NCBI RefSeq assembly: GCF_003946865.1
Contig: NZ_QXTH01000003.1
Coordinates: forward strand, 248,001 to 312,000
Direction: 5' to 3'
Source of the DNA: Antribacter gilvus
GTDB taxonomy: Bacteria; Actinomycetota; Actinomycetes; Actinomycetales; Cellulomonadaceae
Length of the DNA stretch: 64,000 bases
The position numbers and the translations under genes were made by a program. This document shows, in pieces, positions 16,792 through 24,800 of the stretch. The notes beneath the pieces were generated by a model. It ran no database searches and was not told where the DNA came from. It worked only from the letters and a program-made list of their open reading frames with translations. Within the stretch, counting starts at the first letter, position 1. Every line of letters begins with the position of its first letter.

Positions 16792-18123
16792 TCACGGGCG
16801 CCGTACGACCAGCGGTGCCTCACCGGTAGGCGTGGGAGGGGCGACGAGCTCGAGCGCCTGCGGCCCGGCAGCCGTGCGGACCAGCTCCTGCCGCTCGTGC
16901 AGCTGAGCCTCGGAGAGACGACCGGCCGCGGGGTCGGCCGGCGCGCCGGCGATCGTACGGAGCCGGTGCCCGGCCGCCAGGTCCACCGTCGTGGCGGTCC
17001 AGCCCACGCCTGTGACCCGCGCGGGGCCGTGCGGCTCCTGCGTGACGGTGGCGGTGAGCAGCAGCCCCGAGGTGGACCGCAGCCCGCAGCAGCCCGGGTT
17101 CTGGTTCGAGAGGAGGTTGCCCAGTCCGTAGGCCACCCACAGGCCCAGGCCGTCCCGTCCGCCGGGCAGGAGCTCGACCGGCTGGGGTACGTGCGCGTGG
17201 TGGCCCAGGACGAGATCCACCTGGCCCGACGCCGCGAGGCGCACAGCGACGTCGCGCTGGTGGGCGGTGGGCTCCTGCGTGTACTCCGCGCCGTCGTGCA
17301 CGCTCACGACCACGACGTCGGCCCCGGCGGCCCGTGCGGCGGCCGTCTGGGCGACGACCCGGTCGACGTCGATCAGGTCCACCGCCCAGGGCGCCTCGGC
17401 CGGCATCGGAAGGCCGTTGAGGCCGTACGTGACGGCGAGGTGCGCCACCGTGATCCAGCGACCGCTGCGGTGCAGGTCGTACAGCTGCGGCAGGGACTGC
17501 TCCTCGGCCGTGCGGGCCGTCCCGGCGTGGCCCATCCCCGCCGCGTCGAGCGCGTCGAGCGTCGAGACCACGCCTCGGAACCCCCGGTCCACGGAGTGGT
17601 TCGACGCCGTGGAGCAGCCGTCCCAGCCCTGCTCGCGCAGGTCGGCGACCAGTTCGGCCGGCGCCCCGAACAGCGGGTATCCGGTGGCGGCCGAGCCGGG
17701 CGGCGCGACAGGTACCTCCAGGTGGCACAGCGCGAGGTCCGCGCCACCCACCCACGCGTCGATGCCGGCCAGGAGCGGCGAGTAGTCCACGCGGCCGCCC
17801 CGCGCGGCCGACGCGTTCACCGGCCCGTGGGGAAGCACGTCGCCGCCCGCCAGGATCGTGAAGGTCGCGGGCATCGCGGTCGGGGCGGGAGGTGTCTCCT
17901 CCGGGATCTCTCGGGGGAGGGGTGGGGGCGTGCCGGGCCGCGGGGTGGGCGCGGACCCGGCCGGCGGCGAGGGGGTCACCGCGGACGAGGCGAGCTCCGG
18001 CGTCGGCGCGGGGGCGGGGTCCGGTGCCGGAACGCCGACCAGCCAGGCGAGCACGACGAAGAGGGACAGGGAGGTCCCGGCGCCGTTGCGCACCCGTTGG
18101 GCAGAATATCGGATATGGCCCAC
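16792..18123 (-). CDS. CapA-family metallophosphatase-like protein
   Basis: 443-residue protein of the CapA/PgsA poly-gamma-glutamate capsule family, usually exported. A single hydrophobic segment near residues 17-32 acts as signal/anchor and is followed by a long Pro/Ala linker. The calcineurin-like motifs are present: ILAGGDVLPHG (about 90-100), HLEVP, STASNHSVDRG and GHHAHVPQPVEL. In actinobacteria such proteins occur without a capsule operon, and the true substrate is unknown. GTG start at 18123 has TACCCT 6 nt upstream. Convergent with ftsK. Confidence 0.88.
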   Translation of the reverse strand: MGHIRYSAQRVRNGAGTSLSLFVVLAWLVGVPAPDPAPAPTPELASSAVTPSPPAGSAPTPRPGTPPPLPREIPEETPPAPTAMPATFTILAGGDVLPHGPVNASAARGGRVDYSPLLAGIDAWVGGADLALCHLEVPVAPPGSAATGYPLFGAPAELVADLREQGWDGCSTASNHSVDRGFRGVVSTLDALDAAGMGHAGTARTAEEQSLPQLYDLHRSGRWITVAHLAVTYGLNGLPMPAEAPWAVDLIDVDRVVAQTAAARAAGADVVVVSVHDGAEYTQEPTAHQRDVAVRLAASGQVDLVLGHHAHVPQPVELLPGGRDGLGLWVAYGLGNLLSNQNPGCCGLRSTSGLLLTATVTQEPHGPARVTGVGWTATTVDLAAGHRLRTIAGAPADPAAGRLSEAQLHERQELVRTAAGPQALELVAPPTPTGEAPLVVRRP

Positions 18124-18129
18124 TTCTCA

Positions 18130-18135
18130 AGGGTA
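18130..18135 (-). promoter_or_regulatory. -10 hexamer TACCCT, capA-like gene
   Basis: TACCCT ends 6 nt before the GTG start at 18123. Leaderless-type promoter. Confidence 0.55.
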
Positions 18136-18209
18136 GTCCCGTGGCGGAGTGGCCCGGCGGACGCAGGGCCCGGCACCGGGCGGAGGTGAGGGTGAATCCT
18201 CGGCGCGGA

Positions 18210-18215
18210 TAGGCT
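18210..18215 (+). promoter_or_regulatory. -10 hexamer TAGGCT, pgsA
   Basis: TAGGCT ends 6 nt before the pgsA ATG at 18222; the same hexamer and spacing precede the DUF3046 gene. Leaderless-type promoter. Confidence 0.65.
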
Positions 18216-18221
18216 GGGGAC

Positions 18222-18860
18222 ATGGTCAACCCCCCACCGTCCCCCTGGAACATCGCGAACGCGGTCACGATGGTCCGCATCGCGCTCGTCCCGGTGTTCG
18301 CGTGGGCGCTGCTCGCCGAGGGCGGCGACAGCGTCACCTGGCGGCTCGTCGCCACCGGCATCTTCGTGGTCGCCGCGCTGAGCGACAAGGTGGACGGCTA
18401 CCTCGCCCGCAGCCGCGGGCTCATCACCGATCTCGGCAAGCTGCTCGACCCGATCGCCGACAAGCTGCTCATCGGTGCCGCCCTGGTGCTGCTGTGGGTG
18501 CCGCTGGACGAGCTGCCCTGGTGGGTGCCGGTGGTCATCCTCGTCCGTGAGCTGGGGATCACCGCGATGCGCATGGCGGTGCTCAAGTACGCCGTCATGC
18601 CGGCGTCCCGCGGGGGCAAGCTCAAGACCGTGCTGCAGGCCGTGGCGATCTCCGGCTTCCTGCTGCCGCGCGAGGACCTGCCCTGGCTGACCGTCGTCTC
18701 GTGGGTGATCATGGGTGCCGCCGTCGCGGTGACCGTCGTGACGGGTGCCGACTACGCGTACCAGGGCTGGCGCCTGCGGCGGGACGCCAAGCGCGCCGCC
18801 GCGATCGCCCAGGCGGCGAGGGCTGCCGGGACCGCCGGGGCGGCCGGGACCGCGTCATGA
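18222..18860 (+). CDS. pgsA: CDP-diacylglycerol-glycerol-3-phosphate 3-phosphatidyltransferase
   Basis: Makes phosphatidylglycerol phosphate at the membrane. 212 residues with about six hydrophobic helices. The CDP-alcohol transferase signature is complete: the D-K-V-D-G-Y-L-A-R start (about residues 53-61), then G-x3-D-x3-D (GKLLDPIAD, about 69-77). C-terminal Ala/Gly-rich tail. The start is fixed by the promoter hexamer upstream. Stop overlaps the cinA ATG (ATGA), forming a two-gene unit seen in many actinobacteria. Confidence 0.95.
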   Translation: MVNPPPSPWNIANAVTMVRIALVPVFAWALLAEGGDSVTWRLVATGIFVVAALSDKVDGYLARSRGLITDLGKLLDPIADKLLIGAALVLLWVPLDELPWWVPVVILVRELGITAMRMAVLKYAVMPASRGGKLKTVLQAVAISGFLLPREDLPWLTVVSWVIMGAAVAVTVVTGADYAYQGWRLRRDAKRAAAIAQAARAAGTAGAAGTAS

Positions 18861-19378
18861 CCGCCGCCGAGGTCCTGACGGCTGCGGGCGCCCGCGGCTG
18901 GACCGTGGGGGTCGCGGAGTCGCTCACGGGCGGGCTGGTGACCGCCACCCTCGTGTCGGTGCCTGGGGCGTCGGCGGTGCTGCGGGGCGGTGTGGTCGCG
19001 TACGCGACCGACCTCAAGGCCGGGCTGCTGGGCGTGGACGCCGACCTGCTCAACGAGTACGGGGCGGTGGATCCCCGGGTCGCCGCACAGATGGCGACGG
19101 GCGTGCGCGTGGCGACCGGGGCCGACGTCGGCCTCGCGACCACAGGTGTGGCCGGACCCGACCCGCAGGACGGCAAGGAGCCGGGCCTCGTCTACGTCGC
19201 GGTGAGCACGCCCGACTCCGAGGAGGTGCGCCGGCTGCGGCTCGGGGGAGAGCGCAGCGAGGTGATCGGCGCGGCGGCGCGCGGGGTCCTGGAGCTCGCG
19301 CTCGAGGTTCTCGCCCGGATTCCGGGGCAGGACGCCGCGACCGCCGACCCCGGTGCAACGGAAGTTACGGTTGGGTGA
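18857..19378 (+). CDS. cinA: CinA C-terminal domain protein (nicotinamide-nucleotide amidase type)
   Basis: 173 residues carrying only the amidohydrolase (PncC-like) domain of CinA; the N-terminal MoCF-like domain of longer homologues is absent, as usual in actinobacteria. Predicted to deamidate NMN to NaMN. Motifs: VAESLTGGLVTATL (catalytic Ser region, about residues 17-30), VAYATDLKAGLLGV and TTGVAGPDPQDGKEPGLVYVA. The start overlaps the pgsA stop. The clgR gene follows after 267 bp. Confidence 0.92.
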   Translation: MTAAEVLTAAGARGWTVGVAESLTGGLVTATLVSVPGASAVLRGGVVAYATDLKAGLLGVDADLLNEYGAVDPRVAAQMATGVRVATGADVGLATTGVAGPDPQDGKEPGLVYVAVSTPDSEEVRRLRLGGERSEVIGAAARGVLELALEVLARIPGQDAATADPGATEVTVG

Positions 19379-19423
19379 ATCTTCTTGGTCAATTCTTGCA
19401 TAGGCCTTGACTTGGGGCAGTTC

Positions 19424-19450
19424 GGGAACAAGGCTCGTTCTACTGACGTT
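19424..19450 (+). promoter_or_regulatory. Candidate ECF-sigma (SigE-like) promoter for clgR
   Basis: GGGAAC at 19424-19429 and CGTT at 19447-19450, separated by 17 bp, resemble ECF promoters of the SigE/SigH/SigR class. In Mycobacterium tuberculosis clgR is controlled by SigE. The 267-bp leader also holds a TACGGT hexamer near 19518 and a direct repeat GGTCGTACC (about 19481 and 19548). Assignment rests on motif resemblance only. Confidence 0.35.
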
Positions 19451-19645
19451 GGACGCGATGTGATAGCCAACAGGCCCACGGGTCGTACCGGACGCCAGTA
19501 CTCCCCGGGTGCGGGGTACGGTAGGACGACCGCCGTAGCACGCGGGGGTCGTACCACTGGACGCAAGGCCCGCACGTCGGCACCGGCCCGCCCGGCCGGT
19601 CCGGAAGCGGTGGGAAACGGGACAGGCACGGGAAGGGGGCGCGAG

Positions 19646-19996
19646 ATGGTCGTACTGCGACGAGAGATCGGTGACGTGCTGCGTGATGCGCGGCAGCGTC
19701 AGGGACGCACCCTGCGCGAGGTGTCTTCGGCGGCACGCGTGTCCCTGGGGTATCTGAGCGAGGTGGAACGCGGGCAGAAGGAAGCATCGTCGGAACTTCT
19801 GGCTTCGATCTGCGACGCGCTGGATGTCCCCATGTCGTTGGTTCTCCGCGAGGTGAGCGACCGGATCGCGGTCGCAGAGGGATTCCAGATCCCCGACACC
19901 ATCCCTGCGGACTTCGTCTCCGGGCTGCTGGCCCGTGGCGACCGCGCCGGCCTGCGGCGCGAGACAGAGCGGGCCGACCTGGCACCGGTCGGCTGA
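19646..19996 (+). CDS. clgR: XRE-family regulator, ClgR type
   Basis: 116-residue helix-turn-helix activator of Clp protease and stress genes in actinobacteria. The Cro/C1-type DNA-binding domain is clear ([19 protein letters not shown] then [14 protein letters not shown], about residues 18-50), and the short C-terminal tail is typical. ATG 19646 chosen because the domain begins immediately ([16 protein letters not shown]); a longer in-frame extension from 19385 lacks conservation-like character. Position after pgsA-cinA and before recA matches the mycobacterial clgR locus. Often autoregulated and degraded by ClpP. Confidence 0.88.
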   Translation: MVVLRREIGDVLRDARQRQGRTLREVSSAARVSLGYLSEVERGQKEASSELLASICDALDVPMSLVLREVSDRIAVAEGFQIPDTIPADFVSGLLARGDRAGLRRETERADLAPVG

Positions 19997-20023
19997 TCCC
20001 GGCTCCCTGAGCCGCACGAGCTA

Positions 20024-20059
20024 CGGCGGGCGCTCCACCACCGGGTGGGACGCCCGCCG
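20024..20059 (+). terminator. Hairpin after clgR
   Basis: Arms 20024-20039 and 20044-20059 pair at 14 of 16 positions (CGGCGGGCG outer stem perfect), loop ACCG. It lies 28 bp after the clgR stop. No T tract, as is usual in high-GC actinobacteria. Confidence 0.6.
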
Positions 20060-20179
20060 CTCGTCTGCCCGCTTCGTCTGCCCGCTGATCAGGGACGACG
20101 CTGGGGGAGGGTCGGGGTTGGCCCCCACGGGAAAGTGGGGGGCGCTCCGGATTCTGCTCTGAGCCGGTTGTCCGCCACG

Positions 20180-20989
20180 ATGGTCCCCATGCCAGCCGTC
20201 CTGTCCGACCCCGTCAGTCCCAGCGACCCCTCGACCGGGTCCACCGCCGGACCCTTCGCCGGGTCGATCTCCGGGTCCATCGCCGCGACGGCGCCCCCGG
20301 CGGACGCCCGGAACGCCACGATCGTCGGCAGGGTCGGCGCGGCCGCTCTGGTGCCCATGATCGCGGCCCATGTCGTCGGCGCGGGCGTGGTCGATCCGGT
20401 GGTCGACCCGATCAGCTGGTACGCCTTCGTGCCGTGGGGCGGCGAGCTGATCCTGGTGGGCGGGCTGCTGCTCGCCTTCCTCGGACTGGTTCTCACGGTT
20501 CGCATGTACCGGTGCGGTCTCGCCTCCGGGCCCGTCCCGGCTGCCGCCATGGTCGTGTACGCGGTCGCGATGGTGCTGGTGGGGGTCTTCCCCACCGACC
20601 CCCCGGAGATGGGTGCCACCCTGTCGGCCACGATCCACCGGGTCAGCGCGGCGACCGCCTTCGTGGTGCTGCCGCTCGTGGGCCTCAGCCTGGCGCGCAC
20701 GATCGTCCGGCCGCTCACCCCGTTCCCGCGCCTCCTGCGCAGCTCGGCCTACGTCCTCGGGGCCCTCGTGGGGGCCTTCCTGGCGATCCACCTCCCGCTG
20801 GCCATGGTGGGCTCCGGGATCGTCGCCTTCGGGCTCCTCGAGCGGATCGGCTTCATCATCATGATCGGCTTCCTGTTCCTCATCGGGGCCACGATCGACG
20901 GGGAGGCTCCGGGTGTGGGGGCGGGGGGACCGCTGGCCGCAGGCACGCTGGCCGCCGAGATAGGCGTGAGTCCCGCGAGACGGGCGTGA
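20180..20989 (+). CDS. DUF998 family membrane protein
   Basis: 269-residue integral membrane protein of unknown function. After a Ser/Pro-rich N-terminus (about residues 1-45) there are six hydrophobic helices. The family-like loop MVLVGVFPTDPPEMG (about 133-147) and following HRVSAATAF helix support DUF998. ATG 20180 chosen; ATG 20189 is an alternative. Convergent with the nei-type gene; only 18 bp separate the stops. Confidence 0.78.
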   Translation: MVPMPAVLSDPVSPSDPSTGSTAGPFAGSISGSIAATAPPADARNATIVGRVGAAALVPMIAAHVVGAGVVDPVVDPISWYAFVPWGGELILVGGLLLAFLGLVLTVRMYRCGLASGPVPAAAMVVYAVAMVLVGVFPTDPPEMGATLSATIHRVSAATAFVVLPLVGLSLARTIVRPLTPFPRLLRSSAYVLGALVGAFLAIHLPLAMVGSGIVAFGLLERIGFIIMIGFLFLIGATIDGEAPGVGAGGPLAAGTLAAEIGVSPARRA

Positions 20990-21007
20990 GCCCGTCGGGC
21001 CTGCTGG

Positions 21008-21808
21008 TCACGGCCGGGCTTGGCAGGACGGGCACCAGAACACCGGCCGCTCGAACGGCTGCTCGTTCGCGACGCCCACCGCTATCGGGGTGCCGCAGCG
21101 TCGGCACGGGCTGCGGAGCCGGCCGTGGACGTGGTGGCGCACACCCTGCATCCCCTGGGTACGGGCCACCGCGACGGCCCGCAGCATGAGCTGGTGGGCG
21201 GTGAGGAGCAGGGCGCGGCGGGCAAGGTCGTCGAGGTCGCCGGCGGGGGTCCACGGCCACAGCCGTCGCGCGAACAGCGACTCCGCCATCCAGATCGTGC
21301 CCATCCCGGCGACGGTGCGCTGGTCGAGCAGCGCGTCGCAGAGCGGCCGGAGCGGGTCGCGGACCAGGCGTTCGGCGCCCTCGGTCACGCCCGGCGGGTC
21401 GCCCGCCTCGAACTCGGCGTCCATCACGTCGGGTCCGAGGCCGTCGATCAGGCGCTCCTCGTCCCTGGTCCGGACGAGGTCCATCATCCCGAGGTGCCAG
21501 CCCAGGCACGTCCACCGCTCCGTCGCGAGGACGGCACGCACGGCGGGGTTGCGGCCGGCAGCCTCCCGGGTCCCTGTGCGGTGCACCCGCCAGTACCCTT
21601 CCATGCGCAGGTGGGTGTGCAGCGTGCGGCCGTCGTCGAGCCGCGTGAAGAGGTGCTTGCCGTACGCGGTGGTCCCGGTCGCGGTGGCGCCCACGAGGTG
21701 CGCGCCGCCCACGCTCGGCCACCGGAGCTCGGCCCGCACCAGCGGTGCGCCCGCCAGCGCTGCCGTCAGCCGCTCGGCGGTCAGGCGGAGGACGTCACCC
21801 TCGGGCAT
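21008..21808 (-). CDS. nei: Endonuclease VIII-type DNA glycosylase (Nei2-like)
   Basis: 266-residue base-excision repair glycosylase/AP lyase for oxidised bases. Catalytic N-terminus MPEGD (Pro2, Glu3) is intact. A helix-two-turn-helix region (LLDQRTVAGMGTIW, about residues 164-177) and a C-terminal zinc finger (CRRC then CPSC, about 235-262) are present. Located directly after lhr on the same strand; the nei2-lhr pair is conserved in Mycobacterium (Rv3297-Rv3296). A leaderless-type promoter and a 14-codon overlapping ORF lie immediately upstream. Confidence 0.93.
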   Translation of the reverse strand: MPEGDVLRLTAERLTAALAGAPLVRAELRWPSVGGAHLVGATATGTTAYGKHLFTRLDDGRTLHTHLRMEGYWRVHRTGTREAAGRNPAVRAVLATERWTCLGWHLGMMDLVRTRDEERLIDGLGPDVMDAEFEAGDPPGVTEGAERLVRDPLRPLCDALLDQRTVAGMGTIWMAESLFARRLWPWTPAGDLDDLARRALLLTAHQLMLRAVAVARTQGMQGVRHHVHGRLRSPCRRCGTPIAVGVANEQPFERPVFWCPSCQARP

Positions 21809-21839
21809 GGCCAGGGCGCACGACGGCGGAGGTGGTCAC
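21795..21839 (-). CDS. Possible leaderless 14-residue uORF overlapping nei start
   Basis: GTG at 21839 follows TAGGCT by exactly 6 nt, the spacing used by leaderless genes here. The frame (VTTSAVVRPGHARG) ends at a TGA lying inside the fourth and fifth codons of nei, out of frame with it. If translated, ribosomes would terminate 11-13 nt past the nei ATG and could re-initiate there. nei has no good Shine-Dalgarno of its own. Existence as a translated ORF is inferred. Confidence 0.35.
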   Translation of the reverse strand: MTTSAVVRPGHARG

Positions 21840-21845
21840 CTCCCG

Positions 21846-21851
21846 AGCCTA
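21846..21851 (-). promoter_or_regulatory. -10 hexamer TAGGCT, nei/uORF
   Basis: TAGGCT lies 38 nt upstream of the nei ATG and ends 6 nt before a GTG at 21839. The implied nei transcript has a leader of about 31 nt containing the short overlapping ORF. Confidence 0.5.
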
Positions 21852-21864
21852 CGGCGCCCCTCCC

Positions 21865-24800
21865 TCAGCGGAGCCGGAGACCGCGCGGGGTGACGCCGAA
21901 CCCGGCCGTCACGAGGGCGGCGGCGGTCGCCGCCGGACCGGGCACGTCGCGGTCGGCCGTCCGGGCGGTGGCCTCCAGGACGGGCACGCCGTCGACCCTC
22001 TGCACCAGGACCTTGCCCAGCCGCCCTGCCCGGGCGGCGTCGGAGAGCGCGGCGGCGGCGGACCCCACGGCCCGGCCCGCGTGCCCGAACGACAGCACGC
22101 TCCGCCCGCCGCGCTCGACGTACAGCACGAGGTCGCCGTCGACGAGCACGACGACGGCTCCCGCCTTGCGGCCGGGCCGGTGGCCGTCGGACCCGGAGGG
22201 GCTGGTGGCAAGGCGGGCGGAGCCTTCGGCCGGGGACGCGTCCGTGCCGGTACTTGTGCTGGGGCCGGGACGCGGTCCCGTTTCGGGGCCGGGGCCGGGG
22301 CCGGGGCCGGGGCCGGAGCCGCCGCTCGCGGCCGAGGCGGACGTGGCGGGCCAGGCGAGCGCCGCGCCGTAGGGGTTGGCCGGGTCGAGCGCAGCGAGCA
22401 CGACGACGCTCCGGCCGGGGGCGCCCGGGGCTCCCAGGCCGTTCCCCAGGCCGTCAGGCCTGGCCAGATCCGTGGCGGCGGCCGTCTCTACCGCCCGCGT
22501 CCGGTCCTGCGCGTCGAGTCGGAGCCGGTCCACGGCCCCCGGAAGTGCGAACTGCGACCCGCCGAGGTGCTCCACGAAGTATCCGCGCCGGACGACTCCG
22601 CGTTCCTCGAGCTCCGACAGCACCCGGTACACGTCGCGGAAGCCACCGGTCACCCCTTCGGCGGCGGCTGCGGTGCGCGTGAGCACGCCGTGCCGGTCGA
22701 GGAGCACCTGGGCGAGCGCGTGGGCGCGCAGCGTCGGGTTGGTCTCCCGGACCGGCAGGGCCGACCAGCGCCCGCCTCCACCGAGCTGGGCGCCACCGGC
22801 CCCGCCGTTCAGGGCGAGGGCGGACGTGGGCCGGCCGGGTGCGAGCGCGAACCGGGACCGCCGCACGGGGCGCGCCCGTCCCGGGGTGCGGGGGGCGCGG
22901 TGCGCCCCGCCGCCCACGCCGAGACGCTCCCGCAGCGCACCCAGCCCGTCGTTGGAGACCCAGCCCGCCCAGACGAGGTCCCACAGCGCGTCCAGGACCG
23001 CGGCCGACGGCGCCCCGACCTGCTCGGCCACCCGGGGCAGGAAGAACCCGCCGGAGCCGGTGAGCAGGTCGAGGACGGCCCGGTGCAGGTCGGAGTCGAT
23101 CGGGCCGCCTTCCTCGACCGGCTCCTGGGCGGGCAGGGTCAGGGGCGCCGAGTCGGCGAGGTGCAAGGAGACCAGCCCGTCGCCGCCCCCCGACCCGGGG
23201 AGCCGCTGATGGCCGCACCACAGCACCTCGCCCGCGACGGTGAGCTCGTCGAGGAGGGCGGGGGAGTAGTCCGCCACGCGGGCGGGCAGCACGAGCGTCT
23301 CGAGCGCCGAGGCGGGCACGGCCGCGCCGGCGAGCTGCTCGATCGTCTGCAGCAGGCCGTCCGTGCCCCGCAGCGCGGCCGAGCCCACGCCGGCGCCCTG
23401 CCAGCGCGGCAGGAAGACGCCCAGCGCCTCGGGCTCGACCGGCTCCACCTCCGCGCGCAGCGCGGCGAGGGACCGCCGGCGCAGGACCCGAAGGACCCCG
23501 GGGTCGCACCACTCGTCGCCGACGCCGCCGAGGGAGTCGGGACGCAACCGCCCCCGCACGAGCACCCCCGCCGCCTCCAGCCGTGCCAGGGCATGGGACA
23601 CCACGGCGATGCCCAGACCGAACCGCCGGGCCACGTCCGCCGCGGGGAACGGGCCGTGCGTGCGGGCGTGGCGCCGCAGGAGGTCGCCCAGCGGGTCGGG
23701 GACGGGCTCGGTGAACGTCTCCGGCACTCCCGTGGGCAGCGCGGCGCCGAGGGCGTCACGGAGCCGCCCGGCGTCCTCGACCACGGCCCACTGCTCGACG
23801 CCGGCGACCCGGACCCGCAGGACCCGACGCGACCGTTCCAGCTCCGACAACCAGCCCGCCGTGTCCCCGTCCTCGACCGACCGGGCGGCCAGCGCCCCGG
23901 CCGGGTGCGGGCCGGTACGGCGCAACAGGTCCCAGAGCCCCTCCGCGTCGCGGGCACGCCGGTCCGGCGCGAGGCCCTGCAGCTCGGCCTCCGTGCGCTC
24001 GACGGCCTCCGGGTCCAGGAGATCGGCGAGGTCGGCCGCGCCCTGGTCGCCGAGCAGCTCGGCCAGCAGCTCCGGGTCGAGCGACAGGGCGGCGGCCCGC
24101 CGCTCGGCCAGCGGGGCGTCGCCGTCGTACAGGAACTGGGCCGTGTAGCCGAACAGCAGGGCCTGGGCGAACGGTGACGGCGACGGGGTGGTCACCTCCA
24201 CGACCCGCACCGTCCCCGACGTGACCTCGCGCATGAGCTCCGCCAGAGCCGCCACGTCGAAGTCGTCCTGCAGGCACTCGCGGGCCGCCTCCAGCACGAT
24301 CGGGAACTCCGGGTACTGGGACGCGACCTCCAGGAGCTGGGCCGACCGCTGCCGCTGCTGCCACAGCGGCTGCCGCCGGTCCGGGCGCCGGCGGGGGAGC
24401 AGGAGCGCGCGCGCCGCCGCCTCGCGGAACCGGGCGGCGAACATCACCGAGCCACCCAGCTCGTCCCGCACGGAGGTCAGCACCTCGTCCGGGTCCAGCA
24501 GCAGGTCCTCCAGCGTCACGCTGCCCGGGGTGGGCTCGGCCCGACCGTCAGGCCCGTCCGGAGCGCCGTCGTGCCCGTGCCCGCTCAGCGGCACCGCGAA
24601 CGGGTCCTCCCACGACGCGCCGGTGTCGGGGAGGCGCAGCACGATCCCGTCGTCGGCATGCATCGCCGCCACGTCCACGCCGTACCGCTCCCGCAGCCGG
24701 GCGCCGATCACGAGCGCCCACGGGGCGTGCACCCGGGCGCCGAGCGGCGAGTGGATCACCACGCGCCAGTCGCCCAGCTCGTCCCGGAACCGCTCCACCA

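Noticed and set aside
12663-16823. A 1386-codon minus-strand open frame across ftsK
   Set aside because: Composition is a shadow of the ftsK coding strand (Arg/His/Gly rich, no domains). FtsK motifs on the plus strand are complete.
20122-20150. GCCCCCAC-GGGAAA-GTGGGGGG stem before the DUF998 gene as a riboswitch
   Set aside because: Short, G/C-only stem with no further conserved structure; more likely chance or a second weak terminator for clgR.
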